Positions 1 to 11,166 of a DNA stretch of 64,000 bases are shown in pieces (position 1 is the first letter of the stretch; every line of letters begins with the position of its first letter). The notes beneath the pieces were generated by a model. It was not told the origin of the DNA, did no database searches, and saw nothing but the letters and a program-made list of their open reading frames with translations. Made by a program: the position numbers and the translations under genes. Location: contig VZSF01002028.1 of the NCBI GenBank assembly GCA_013398295.1, positions 124,303-188,302 of the forward strand. The letters are read 5' to 3'. Source of the stretch: Chionis minor (Eukaryota > Chordata > Aves > Charadriiformes > Chionididae).

Positions 1-596
1 TAACTTTACAGCTGCCAAAAAGGGTGCTTCAGAGGAAAGAAATCTGCAAAGCTGTCAATAAAATCTAAAGAGAAAACCATCAAGACAAGACTTCCTGATG
101 CACCACTGAGCTAATGCTGGGCTAAGGGGAGGGAGAACAATAAATGAAATTAAAGTACAGCTTGACAAAAGCCCTGTTTGGGACATCACTTCTGGGAATG
201 CTTTGATTTCTCTTCAATAAAAACATGTAAGCTTGGTGTTCCTTCTTCCAGCTCCTTTTTCTGCCTCTCCTTTGGTTGGCAGTGAGCTCCTCTTTTGACT
301 TCTGCTAAAGGCTTTAAGGTCCTGTATCCACCGGAGCACCTATGGCTCTAGGAAACAGCTGCTTTGACATCAAAGTGATCTCTCTGAAGCTCTGTGTGGC
401 AGCACCAAGCCTTGCCATGTTTATTAAGTTTTTTTTTTTCAGGGTGATTTTGTGTTGGGCCACTTTTTTTTCCAGCTCCTGGACCAACTTCCTCCACTAC
501 TTAGAGCCAAAGGGATGTTGCTGCAGTCTCTGGGTTTAGGAGATCTCGCAGCCCTGATGCCACGGTGACTTAACACTTGGCTTTTCTGTCCCACAG

Positions 597-690
597 ATAT
601 GGCACCTGGCCATTTGGTTTGTTCAAGAAGTTGGGTATCCCCGGCCCAAGACCTCTGCCTTTCTTCGGGACGTGCCTGGAATATCGCAAA
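597..690 (+). CDS. CYP3A: CYP3A gene 1, exon 2
   Basis: 94 nt, about residues 24-55. The acceptor is CCACAG and the donor GTGAGT. The first base completes a codon begun in exon 1. It carries the proline-rich hinge [11 protein letters not shown] that follows the membrane anchor and is needed for P450 folding. Confidence 0.95.
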
Positions 691-3600
691 GTGAGTGACT
701 GAAGCCTTCCTAGCTCCAGAAATAGCTGCCAGAAATAGCTCCAGAAATACAGCTCTAGCTAAACAGACAGGTGGCAATGATAAGTTATCTCCAAATGCCA
801 AGCTCCGCTCCGACGTGCAGGTTGTGCAAAGGCCAGAGTGGGATAAGGGCTCGCTAACAGACTATGGGGCTCTGCATTTACAGCATCTCCAAACGAACAC
901 TCATGGGTGGCTGATTTACAGCTGCCCTTTGCCAGCATCCTGGCAAACAGCTCGTTCACAAGCACGAAGTACGTTTGTGCTGTCCTCCGTGATGTTTTTG
1001 GAGAGGAAAACCCAGAAGGCAGCTCGGAACATCCGTTTACAGATCTTCCTCCCAACCCACCATCTCCAATGTCATCCCGTCCACTGCGTGCTCTCCCAGA
1101 TAATTTTTAAATTGCTTTCCACAGGGTTTCTTGGATTTTGACAATCAATGTTTCCAGAAATATGGGAAAGTCTGGGGGTGAGTATGAACCACTGATCTCT
1201 TCTTAAGATAAAATGAGAATCCATACAAAAGAGAGAAAAAAATGCATTATGAAAGCTCCCTTTTCTCTACCTGCACCCCTGACTGTCCCAGCATAACAAG
1301 TACAGCAAATCTAGGGTACCTGTGGTGGCTTACATTAAAGCCTGATGATTGCAGGGCTGTGCCACTGCCACGCTATATGGAAATTGCTTTGACCTACACT
1401 ACAAGAGCTGTTTTAAATCTGACAACAAAAGGCCCTCACCTGCTCCTAACAAAATCAGCAGCAAAACACTTATTTCTATTTACTTAAGGGAGAATATGGA
1501 ACCAGGAGGTCAAGTTCCTCTGGTTTACCAACAGCAGAGGAATGCGGGTGAACTCCCACTGCTGAGAGAAGCAGCAGACCTAAAGTCTGCCAGCTTCCTC
1601 GTGCTGCCGTGAGAGCTAATGCAGATATTGCTGTTCTGGACATCTCCCGTGGCTTTTATCACTCCTGTTATAAGTTGGCCTACAAACTTGCATATCCTCT
1701 ACAATGCATCCATTGGTCCCTATAGAAACTATAAAAAATGGGAGTGTAGAAAACGTACCTTTACACGAATGAGGAAAGTGTGTAAATCTGCTTAATCTAC
1801 GTCTGTTCCAGGAGAGCATTCAGAACAGGCAGATTAAAAAGACAAAAGCAAAGACCGAGTTTCATCTCTGAGGATATTTCAGTGCTGTCGGCCCAAGTCT
1901 CCAGACACCCAATTCAACAGCCTGAAAGGGGTCAAACAAGTTTCCTTCTAATACTGTAATGCGTTTAAGTGCCTGGAAAAACACAGGAAGTCAGGGGAGA
2001 AAGTGAAGACACTTGCTTCATTTAGCATCTGGTCCTTTGAGGGACCGAGCCCTGCTCATTTCCCAGTGAATCTGGAAGGTGTTTAGTCCCCTTTATCATT
2101 TACAAAACCAGATGGGAGAAGGCCTGGGAGTTCTTTTACATCTCCAAATTTCTGCATTTCGGTACTTAGGCATCTGCAGAACAGCAAGGCTGGTGGCAGA
2201 GGAGCATTTGTTTAACACATTTTGTTTCACAGGCATCGGACAAGCCTTGCACTTCAACTATCTGGGGTTGTTTATCTGTCTCCTCTTCTCCCCCCGCCAG
2301 GATTTACGATGGCAGGCAACCTGTGGTGGCTGTCATGGACCCTCAGATCATCAAGACTGTACTGGTTAAAGAGTGTTACTCGACCTTTACCAACCGGAGG
2401 GTAAGAACAGCAGCATCGTGATGTACCACAGAGTCCAAAGGACAAAGCGCAGGAGGAGACAAGCGTGTTGCAGCGTTTCCCATAGGGCCACTATAGGGAT
2501 TTCTGTAAATGGCCACTGTATGTCACTGTTCCCCTGCCTTACAGCCTGGGGACTGCATACCCAGGCTGGCAGAGGAAGCTGTCTGCCTGCACATCACTGA
2601 AATTCTGCTCTACACCTATGTATATAGGTATGAATTTGAGTCTGTGTGAGCCCACGGGAATCCGTAAGGGTCCAGCTAGCGCATGCGGCACCAGCTGGGA
2701 TGCAGGCGCTGGGCGACACGCTTAGGTGGGGGTACTCACATTCCTATGGGCATTGGGCTTTTTGGGTTACTTGTTCTGGGTATGGAAATGGCATCTCACA
2801 GCTGGTTTACTGCAGGAAAGGGGATTATTTATGTATGTGTGTCTTGAGAGAGGCTGTTTGTAAGGCCTGCTGCCAGCAATGCCTCTGAAATAGCCTGGGC
2901 AGGGGCTTGCATGTTGCACTCCCATCCTTGCAAGGAAATCACCATCTTTTCTGGGGTTAACACCTTGCCTTTTCACCCTCCAGAGTTTTGAACTAGCAGG
3001 GGTGCTGAAAAATGCTGTCTCCTTAGCTGAAGATGAACAGTGGAAAAGGATTCGTACCGTGCTCTCTCCAACCTTCACCAGCGGGAAACTAAAGGAGGTA
3101 AAACACAGAGGAGCGGGTACAAACTAAATCAGAAAGTGATTCCAGGCTGAGATTGTCACAGGGGTCCGATTTCTTTAGTCAGAGCCTGGCAACTAAGCTG
3201 GCCTGCTTAATTTATGCCTAATTTAAAATGAAAGAGGATTAAAATAAAAAAACTTAGCAGGAAGATCTTATTTGTAAATATTCATGAAACTCCCTGTAGC
3301 CTTCGTAAGCCTGTCTTAAAGGAGTAAACTGTACCATACTTAAGTGACCGTCTCTGGTTTGCGTTACAGATGTTCCCTATAATAAAGCACTATGGGGAAA
3401 TTTTGGTGAAAAATGTTCAAAAGCGAATGGAAAAGGATAACGCTCTACCTGTAAAGGAGTAAGTAGCTGCTAGGAGCAGCAGGCTAAGCAGCAGACCTTG
3501 TTAGCAAGTGCTGCGGTTCATTCGTTACTCGCAACACAGATCGCTCGCTGGGTAAACCAGATCTCTGAAATGAGGAACAGGGCTAACTGAAAGCCTGGCT

Positions 3601-6600
3601 GGAAATTCAAAAGGGAAAATTTAAGCTGGGATGTTAGTGAAACTTCCTAGAGGCGGAGACCCACAGAGAAGCCTTCTAAAGGGAATTTGAGGGAGGGGAA
3701 AAAAAAAAAAAAAAAAAAAGAGTTCTAGTACAGCTTTGTGAATCCACAGATCCAAGATAACCCCGAATCCACGAGGAAAACCCAGTTTTCCCTGAATATA
3801 CTCAGAATCTCTGTCTACTACCTTCTTTGGTACAGGATGCTGGGTTTGCTGGCCTCCCAGCCCCACACATGGCACTGTGGGATGCTCGTCCATCATTTGC
3901 CCCCATTGCTGGAGGGAGTAGGGAGAGAGGCTGTAATGTGGCCCTGGGTGTGTTGTCCTCATCTGTACCCTCAGTATGGGCTCTGGAACAAAATCTGCAT
4001 ATTTCACCCCCAATTTCAAAGGCCAGGTGCAGAAAGGGTAGATGCACATCAGTATTCACACACCAGCAAAGCTCTGCCCCATGGAAAACCCCCTAAGGAG
4101 AGGGATTGGACAGTTTGTACCATTATAGGTACCTGTGCTGGGCTGAACAAGAGCGTTTTCATGACATGTTTGAAGCAGGGTGTGTTACCACCCCTCCCCA
4201 AGAAGCTAAAATGCTCGAGAGCCTCACGCTGTCCTCGCACTAACCTGCTCATGTAGCTACATGCTGTTTTAAAATCCTCAGAAAACCTGTCCAATTTCAA
4301 AACCCATGCAGGTTTGAAACCAAAGCTCTCTAAAAATCTATCCCTTTCACTATAAGTGCTTTTCAGTTACAGTTATGTCCAATTTCCTTTTCATAACCAG
4401 GGCAGGAGACCTTATGAGAATTTATATTTGAATGTCAGAGGCATCAGGAAAATATATATTCACTTCATCCAAATATTTAACCACAGCCTCTCGTTTCCAT
4501 CTTTTCTCAGCATCTTTGGAAGCTACAGCATGGACGTCGTCACCAGCACGTCATTCGGTGTGAACATCGACTCAATGAACAACCCCAAAGACCCCTTTGT
4601 CAGAGAGATGCGGAAGCTGGTCAAGTTCGACTTTTTTGACCCACTCTTCATCTTGACATGTAAATGACTTTTTTGTTGAAAACTTCATCCAGGTGTCAGA
4701 GTACTATTGAAGTGTGACTTTCACAAGCATATCAGAGACTGGTGCATCCTATACGTTAACCAGTCAACTATTGCTTAGATCACTTCACTAGCTAGGATGG
4801 AAGTCCTAATGGCTCTTGGCTTGTTGAAACTCTGGAAGAGAGATGGGTAAAAACATCCTGCACCTTTAGCATCCACAATCCAAGAAACATATGAACACCC
4901 CAGCCAATATCCAAATGGTGGAAAAATCATTCTAGGTTTGAAAAGCAAGTTCAGCTGTGAGGCTTGAGGAGAGTGATGCTATCCGAAATGCATTTTCCAG
5001 AAGGGAGTGCTGAGTGAGGACTGTAATTAAATGCAATTTCCTAGCAGTGCAATAGCTTAGCAGTGATGGACCTTAAATCACTCACAACCTTAAATCAAGA
5101 TCAGTTACCTCGCTAAAAAAAATTGGTGGAGTTGTGATCTGTGCATAGAGGAGGTTCTGCTGCTGTAGACTTTATGAATCTATGCACAAGCTCAAAATTG
5201 AGCCTCTGTAATGCACAAAATGCTCTGAATGGGACTTGAAAATGTTTGCACATGAGCATAGCATAGCAGCGAATAGCTCAGCCTGAAAAAAAAAATTCTG
5301 AATTTGCAGTATTTCTTTTCTGAGCCACATTCCTGTTGTAGTGCTGTACAATGCACAGAAGTCCTTACAGAGCAGTGCCTTAGAAAAAGGTAGCAATACT
5401 TTGATCATCACTTAAAGCAATTATTATAGCCAGCTCGGTCGTGCCTGGTTGACAGGCACTGGGGAGAGGATTGCATAAGGATAAACTATCTCAAGAACGA
5501 GGAAAAAAAGCAAAGCTCAGGCTTTGCCCAGGTAAAGAAACCAAGACAGGAAATAGTTTCTCAGTAGCATCATTACTTCCTCAGTAACTCCCATAACTAT
5601 CTTACATGAGGTGGAGTTTGTTTACAGCGTGAGGTTTCACTCTCTATTTGTTTTTCAGTTGTATGCCCGTTTGTTATTCCTCTTTTGGCCAAGATGAATG
5701 TAAGCGTCTTCCCCCGTGAGGCTGTAGATTTCTTCCTGAGATCCATCTCCAAAATTAAGCAGGATCGTGAAAAGGAGCCTCACAAGGTAAGTGAGTGGGA
5801 ATTCATGAGCAATTGTGGCAGAAAATACACTTAAGTGAAATGTAGTTAGGATGATGATATCAAAGGTGAAGCTAAAGTGCAATAACTCAACAAAACCCTG
5901 AATCTACTTAGTTGTAACCACTTGATTTTAATACTGTCAGAAAAGCCTCACCTGACCAGTTCTGGCAGAGAAGCAAGTGGACTTTGTACATCTGTGATCT
6001 GAAGCTAAATCCAGAGGAAACTTGGTAGAATTGCATTAAGCTTGCGTTTGCAGAACTTGTGATAAGTCAACAAAGTCAGAGACCCTCGAAGAAGATTAGG
6101 CAGCGCAGAATAAGCAGTGCAGCAGCAGTAACAGCACCTGTCAGGGTTCCACCTTCCCCTCTCACTTTTCAAAAATTGAAGCTTCTTCCTGGCAAAATTC
6201 TCCCTCTTGGACTTTGGAGCCCTTTCCTGAAATTTATTCAAGACACTGCCCTCCCACCCAATGCCTTCATGAAAAGGACAGATAGGTTTCCAAAATAAAG
6301 TACAAGTGCTGTGTTTTACAACAAGGAAGTCACGTGCACTTTGGGGGTGCTTTCAGTTTAAAAATTGTGCTTAGGCTATGAAATCTGCTTATCTGAGCTC
6401 TGCCTGTCACCAGAGAAACTCTCTTGCTTTTCTTCTCAGGGCAGAGTAGATTTTCTGCAGCTGATGATCGAATCCCAGAACCCAACCAGCCATGGAAGCA
6501 ATGGAGAAAATCACTCCTATAAAGGTAACAGCATCCAAATATTCACCGTGGGAACAGGGGCTGTGGGAGCAAGGAGAATATGGGGAGCTGTTTCCCAGAG

Positions 6601-8993
6601 AAAGGCTCAGTGGGTCACTACCATCTCCACTGGCCAGTTCCAGGCAGAAATCTCTGTCCTTTGTTGCCAGCATCGGTCCTAAGGGGAATCCCTCAGGTCC
6701 TTTGCCAGGGAGTAGAACTGCCTTGTCCATCGTTTATACCCAGGAAAGCACCTGGCTCCTCTATCAAATGACTTTTTCCAGACAGATAGCAGAGTAGCTA
6801 GAAGTGTGTTATCAAAAACGACCGCAATAAACCTGCCTCAGCCCCATCCATTGCTACCTGTTCCGTGCTGAGACCATCAGCCAACACCGGTTTGCTCATC
6901 TCCCCACAGCCCTGAACGACACGGAGATCCTGTCGCAAGCATTCATCTTTATATTTGCTGGGTACGAAACCACTAGCACCACGCTTTGTTACGTGGCGTA
7001 TGAACTGGCCATGCATCCCGACGTGCAGCAAAAAGTGCTGGAGGAAATCGACACCATTTTACCCAACAAGGTAAGGGGACGCCGAGCCATGGTGGAGACC
7101 CTCTGACCATGCTGTCCTCCTTGTTTGCTCAAGGCAATGAGAAATCTTTAGCTCCTAAACGACCTCCTCCTGGGGTCTTCCAAGAGCTCCAAGACACACA
7201 CACTGAGACAATCCACCCCTGTAGCAATTTTCTTTTGGCAGCTGAAACTTCACAGGCCACCCCACTACGCAAAACCATTTGCCATATCCTGCATCCGTGC
7301 ACAAGTGGATGTGCCTTTCCAGGCATTTCCATCACTCAGGGATGAAAAATGAAACAAATCACACTATTTCTACCCTGCATTTTGTTCTTCACTGAGGCTG
7401 AGACATGGCTGGGTCAGCAGGGCCTGGGGGACACTCCGGTCCCAGCAGTCATTTTGGGGCAACCCAATGCTCATACCAACGTGCCTGGTCACGTTTCTCC
7501 TGTTGTCCTACAGGCTCCTCTCACGTACGAAGCAGTGATGCAAATGGAGTACCTTGACATGACAGTGAATGAAACCCTTCGGCTCTACCCCCTTGGAGGA
7601 CGAATTGAGAGAGCCTGCAAGAAAGATGTAGAAATAAACGGAGTGAGCATTCCCAAAGGAACAATTGTTATGATCCCACCCTACACCCTGCACCACAACC
7701 CTGAGTACTGGCCAAACCCAGAAGAGTTCAGACCAGAAAGGTATCAAAGCCAAACATAACAAAAGGGAAGAAATATCATGCTGCTTTTTCCTCACGTAGT
7801 AATTAAGTATTAATCTCTGATTAGCTTCCTAATGGTGTTCTTCCTATCTTTTTACAAACAATACCAATGAGAATCTGCAGGCTCGTGGGAATGTCATTTT
7901 AAGAAGACAATGAGCTTTGCACTTAAAGCAATGTTTCAAACAACATAATCCTATTGGGACAATAACATCGATACCTCACAACACCTTGTACACAGTTTTT
8001 AGGCTTGCTGACAGAGTGGGTAGTCAGTCAATTTTTTGTAACCACTAGCCGTCTTTCTGTAAAATCTTCATTGCTGAACGTGTTTCCTTCACAGCAGCTT
8101 TGCTATAAAATAGAGTTAATCCTGCCGGAGTTGCCTTCCCCCTTTGTTTTCAAGGAAGTGATAACTTTTCCATAGGTTTTTGTTTGTTTTTTTTTAATTT
8201 AATTGGTATCTACTTCTCATTCACAGCAAGACTGAAGCCGGCAGGTTGCTCCTAACAAAGACAACTCCTGGTTTCTCTCTCACTAAATACAACGGATAGG
8301 AAATCCACTAGCCTGGATGGACAGAATTAAACTCAAAATCCTGTCTGGAATGAGGGCTCTGGCACATCACTCAGTTGCTGGGGTACACTGAGATACCTTA
8401 GCAAAAATCCAAACAAGACTGTAGTGCACCGGCGAGAGATCTCTGCATAAGTAAAACAGATATGTTGCTCTTTGGGGTTTTGCTGCCTTCATTTCTTTTC
8501 CCCAACGGTCTCATTGCGCAGGTTCAGTAAGGAAAACAAAGAGTCCATCGACCCGTACACGTACCTGCCCTTCGGGGCTGGTCCCAGGAACTGCATTGGG
8601 ATGCGGTTTGCTCTCCTGACTCTGAAAGTTGCCATCGTTGCCCTGCTGCAACATTTCACCTTCCAGACCTGCAAAGAAACTCAGGTGAGGAGCACATTAC
8701 GTTTCGAAGCTCACACGCGAAGAGCTAGGCACCCAGCTCCCCAACGCCAGACGCTTTGCGCTGCCAGGGGAGCTGCACTTTCAGGCACTACGGATCAAGT
8801 TATCTCCCAACCGCAGCCAAGTTTCTTCCCTTTAATCTCTACTTGTTTAATTTTTCCCATCACCAAGTGCTTTTTTCCCCTCTTATTGTTGCAGATCCCT
8901 CTCAAGCTGAGTTCACAGGGACTCTTAACTCCAGAGAAACCGATTATTCTGAAGTTCGTCCCCCGGACCAACACCGCGCCTGCAGAGGCGTAA
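597..8993 (+). CDS. CYP3A: Cytochrome P450 family 3A gene, exons 2-13 (5' partial)
   Basis: Encodes a CYP3A mono-oxygenase: an ER-membrane haem-thiolate enzyme that takes electrons from NADPH-P450 reductase and oxidises steroids, bile acids and foreign chemicals. Twelve exons can be read: 597-690, 1125-1177, 2301-2400, 2984-3097, 3370-3458, 4511-4659, 5659-5786, 6440-6524, 6910-7070, 7514-7740, 8522-8684 and 8895-8993. All introns are GT-AG and the reading frame is open throughout (1462 nt). Exon lengths match the mammalian CYP3A pattern except exon 9 (85 nt). With a 71-nt exon 1 like its paralogue's, the protein would be 510 residues. Hallmarks are the hinge [10 protein letters not shown], WxxxR, AGYETT, ETLR and [10 protein letters not shown]. 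Exon 1 (membrane anchor) and the promoter lie left of the window; nothing in 1-596 fits exon 1. Chicken has two CYP3A genes (CYP3A37, CYP3A80); I cannot say which this matches. The gene converges with the minus-strand CYP3A at 36.5-48.8 kb. Confidence 0.96.
1125..1177 (+). CDS. CYP3A: CYP3A gene 1, exon 3
   Basis: 53 nt, about residues 56-73, encoding a [18 protein letters not shown] segment (A-helix and start of the first sheet). The acceptor is CCACAG and the donor GTGAGT; the exon ends two bases into a Gly codon. Confidence 0.95.
2301..2400 (+). CDS. CYP3A: CYP3A gene 1, exon 4
   Basis: 100 nt, about residues 73-106, including [13 protein letters not shown] and the B-helix [11 protein letters not shown]. 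It is preceded by a C-rich pyrimidine tract ending CCGCCAG and followed by GTAAGA. Confidence 0.95.
2984..3097 (+). CDS. CYP3A: CYP3A gene 1, exon 5 (SRS1 and C-helix)
   Basis: 114 nt, residues 107-144. It starts in the B-C loop (substrate-recognition segment 1, [12 protein letters not shown]) and carries WKRIR, the WxxxR pair that contacts the haem propionate. The donor is GTAAAA. Confidence 0.95.
3370..3458 (+). CDS. CYP3A: CYP3A gene 1, exon 6
   Basis: 89 nt, residues 145-174 (D-helix), starting [15 protein letters not shown]. The acceptor is TTACAG and the donor GTAAGT; the exon ends two bases into a codon that the next exon completes as Asp. Confidence 0.94.
3699..3719. repeat. Poly(A) run in CYP3A gene 1 intron 6
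   Basis: 21 A residues after GGGAGGGG. No recognisable retroelement body precedes it, so a simple homopolymer is the safest label. Confidence 0.85.
4511..4659 (+). CDS. CYP3A: CYP3A gene 1, exon 7
   Basis: 149 nt, residues 174-224, with the well conserved [20 protein letters not shown] stretch of the E-helix region followed by the F-helix (SRS2 area). The acceptor is TCTCAG and the donor GTAAAT. Confidence 0.96.
5659..5786 (+). CDS. CYP3A: CYP3A gene 1, exon 8
   Basis: 128 nt, residues 224-266, the F'-G' and G-helix region (SRS3) that lines the access channel and dips into the membrane in CYP3A enzymes. It includes [19 protein letters not shown]. The acceptor is TTTCAG and the donor GTAAGT. 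Confidence 0.95.
6440..6524 (+). CDS. CYP3A: CYP3A gene 1, exon 9 (long form)
   Basis: 85 nt, residues 267-295, starting [15 protein letters not shown]. The human CYP3A4 exon 9 is 67 nt, so the linker before the I-helix is six codons longer here. The minus-strand paralogue has the same length. The acceptor is TCTCAG and the donor GTAACA. Confidence 0.94.
6910..7070 (+). CDS. CYP3A: CYP3A gene 1, exon 10 (I-helix)
   Basis: 161 nt, residues 295-348. It carries the oxygen-activating I-helix motif FAGYETTS, with the Thr that protonates the bound oxygen, then [13 protein letters not shown] of the J-helix. The acceptor is CCACAG and the donor GTAAGG. Confidence 0.97.
7514..7740 (+). CDS. CYP3A: CYP3A gene 1, exon 11 (ExxR)
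   Basis: 227 nt, residues 349-424. It contains the K-helix ExxR motif in [11 protein letters not shown]5 ([11 protein letters not shown]), and the PEEFRPER meander that completes the E-R-R triad. The acceptor is CTACAG and the donor GTATCA. Confidence 0.97.
8522..8684 (+). CDS. CYP3A: CYP3A gene 1, exon 12 (haem cysteine)
   Basis: 163 nt, residues 424-478. It holds the haem-binding loop [10 protein letters not shown], whose Cys (about residue 448) is the axial thiolate ligand, and the L-helix. The acceptor is GCGCAG and the donor GTGAGG. Confidence 0.97.
8895..8993 (+). CDS. CYP3A: CYP3A gene 1, exon 13 and stop
   Basis: 99 nt including TAA, residues 479-510. It encodes [16 protein letters not shown] (SRS6) and the C-terminal strand. 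The acceptor is TTGCAG. Intron 12 is only 210 bp here, against 2.1 kb in the minus-strand paralogue. Confidence 0.95.
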   Translation: MPLKLSSQGLLTPEKPIILKFVPRTNTAPAEA

Positions 8994-9140
8994 AACCCAG
9001 CCACGTCTGCAACAATTCCCTGGCATCTGATGAGTGCTGTGCTAACAAAGGGATCACGCATCGCAGGAAACCTCTCCTACATGGACGGACATGGAAGAGC
9101 AGCTCTACTTAATTCTGGAAGCAATTACTACATATTTACT

Positions 9141-9509
9141 AATAAACATAGCTGTCAGAAGTGTAGTGCGGATCACTGGACAGTGACAATATACAGTCCC
9201 CTTAATTCTGATTGCACAAAACAAGAAATATATCCAAATGAGAAGCTGATCATCCACTCGCTTCTAAGGGGACTTCTCCATCTGGAGGGAAGGAATTACT
9301 GTCACATCCAAGAGAAACAAGGTATGATGGAAATTCAAATTGCCAGACCTTGCTGGACAGGGACTGGTGACGTTCTTCTCAGTGTATTGATGCTTGAAAT
9401 TTCATGTGTTATAATTGAGCCGACTGGCATGAGACTATATCCTAGTTACGAAACATCTCTTGTGCCATGTGTTAATTAAACTAAAATGTGTACAAATACT
9501 GTCATTAAA
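9141..9509 (+). terminator. Candidate poly(A) signals of CYP3A gene 1
   Basis: AATAAA at 9141-9146 and ATTAAA at 9504-9509 lie 150 and 510 bases after the stop codon. The second is followed within about 20 bases by GT-rich sequence (CTGTGTTGTGTATAG), as expected of a cleavage site, so I favour a 3' UTR of about 530 bases. This is inferred from motifs only. Confidence 0.5.
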
Positions 9510-9571
9510 AATGTTTGAGAGCCGCTCTGTGTTGTGTATAGTGGCTGATCACTTCCTATTTAAAAACCATA

Positions 9572-9662
9572 TTCAGCCTCAACCCTTGAAATTATCCATG
9601 TACGTTGCTTTCCACTTAATTTAATGAATCTGATCGTTCATTTAATGTGATCAAACCCTCCC
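9572..9662 (+). repeat. Duplicated 3' flank, block A, copy 1
   Basis: Starts TTCAGCCTCA and runs to CAAACCCTCC. It aligns with 27258-27354 with few gaps (shared TTCAGCCTCA/TTGAAATTA, then GATC-TTCATTTA). It sits just past the 3' UTR of CYP3A gene 1, while its partner sits just past the pseudogene's last exon. It is therefore part of the duplicated unit rather than a dispersed repeat. Confidence 0.7.
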
Positions 9663-11020
9663 ATTTGTTCAGTATTTTACAAACACTATAACTCCCACCT
9701 CTTAGTTTGATTAAGAGGTTGCCTTCAGTTCAGCACTGGCCAACCCTCTTCTGTGCTGGAGCCACAGAGAGCAGCAGCTCCTCACAGGAGGTGGCAACCA
9801 CACTGCAGGAGGGCCACTGCTCCTGGAAAAATTGCCTGGAGGTGGCTTGTAGCCGAGCCTTGCCTCCCAGAGCCAGGGATGGCGTGTACGCCTTGCCCGT
9901 GGTGGGATGTCAGCCCGCTACGAGCTGCTTTGCTCCAGAGCAGCATACAGCTTGGGCTCTCCGGGCTGGTCCTGCCGTCAGCGTGATGCTTTGACCAAAG
10001 TACTTATGCCATCCCTGACCGTATAAACAGGGAATATCAAAAAAAGCAGGTGGGAGGTTCTCCTGGATCTGAACTTCACGTGCCAGTTGATCCCAGTATG
10101 CTGTGCTGGCCCTGACACCTGCAAACCAAGAAGGATGCTAGTAATACGGGAAAGGTTTCTAGAAGAGCTGCAAACCAGGTCAAGTCACCCCTTAACTTTC
10201 TCCCAGCATCCTTCACTCCAAGGCAATGTCTTCTGAATCATGGTTTATACTTTTCTCCCACGGCCACATGATTCACTCTTTAGACAAAACCGCAACGTGA
10301 TCCAAACGCTACAATCCAACAGACTACAAACTTATTCCAGAAATCAAGTCCATTCTTTAAGAATGGCAGTTAAGGGGTTTGGGAGTGGTCAGCCAACGGT
10401 GCAGTGGATTCCTGATCACTGGAAACCCCCAAATCAAAGCTGTCCATTTTTCTGGAAGATACAGCAACGTTCACCTGGCTCTAATTCAAGAGTTGGCAGC
10501 TTGCGCTGTCCCAAAAGGCAGATAAAACACTTATAGTGCTCCCTTCTGATTCATCATCTGTGAAAAATTGTTTGGGTTTTGCTAGGTACACGGAAAGGCA
10601 TCGTTAGAAGTGCTGTCAGTAAGGCCCTTCTGCAGTTAAACTGTTGCTTGTCTCTTACCAAGAATTAAAATCCTTCAGTGGAAGGGTTGGACCTGCCTGC
10701 AATGCTGCAGCTGCCAGCTCTGATGGGGAGAGTGCAGTGCCCCTGCTTGGACAGGCTACTTAAAAAATAAATAAAAAAATGCATTTTCCCCATAGAAAAA
10801 TAGCGCTAGGCAAGACTAACTCCCAGGTCAAGGAAGGGGAAACCATCGTGAAAGCAGCAAGATACTTGCGGGCCAAACGGCTGCTTTGACATAAAGAAAA
10901 GTCATTTTTGGTATCTCATGAACAAAATCAAGCACCTTTGCATGGTGCTCAGAATCAGAAAGAGTTAATCCAGCCATTCCCCAAGACAGGCAGTCCCTGC
11001 CCAGCGCGTGGCATCTCCGG

Positions 11021-11166
11021 GAATGAAATCATTAGTGTAACTGTACAGATCATTCTTCCGAATGTGAAAAATGTGACTAATTCTCCGGCTTCAGCCAATT
11101 ATGACCTGCCAGGACTATCATAACAGCCCATAAATAATGTGTAACAAAATCATGGTAATGAGTCTT
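11021..11166 (+). repeat. Duplicated 3' flank, block B, copy 1
   Basis: Aligns with 29471-29624. Shared landmarks are AATGA...TTAG..TAAC, GAAAAAT.TGA.TAATTC, CCAATTA..ACCTGCCA and the following A/T-rich stretch. Block A and block B keep the same order and orientation around both CYP3A copies. Confidence 0.65.

Noticed and set aside
342..539. Methionine-started frame MALGNSCFDIK... just upstream of exon 2 as a possible exon 1
   Set aside because: It has no hydrophobic signal anchor of the right length and no donor giving the required phase; the CYP3A first exon is 71 nt.
3699..3719. Poly(A) run as the tail of a processed pseudogene or SINE
   Set aside because: The sequence before it shows no gene or SINE body and no target-site duplication was noticed.
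9707..9994. Overlapping 77- and 95-codon frames after the CYP3A gene 1 3' UTR
   Set aside because: Both read the same DNA in different frames, with no family resemblance and no splice signals.
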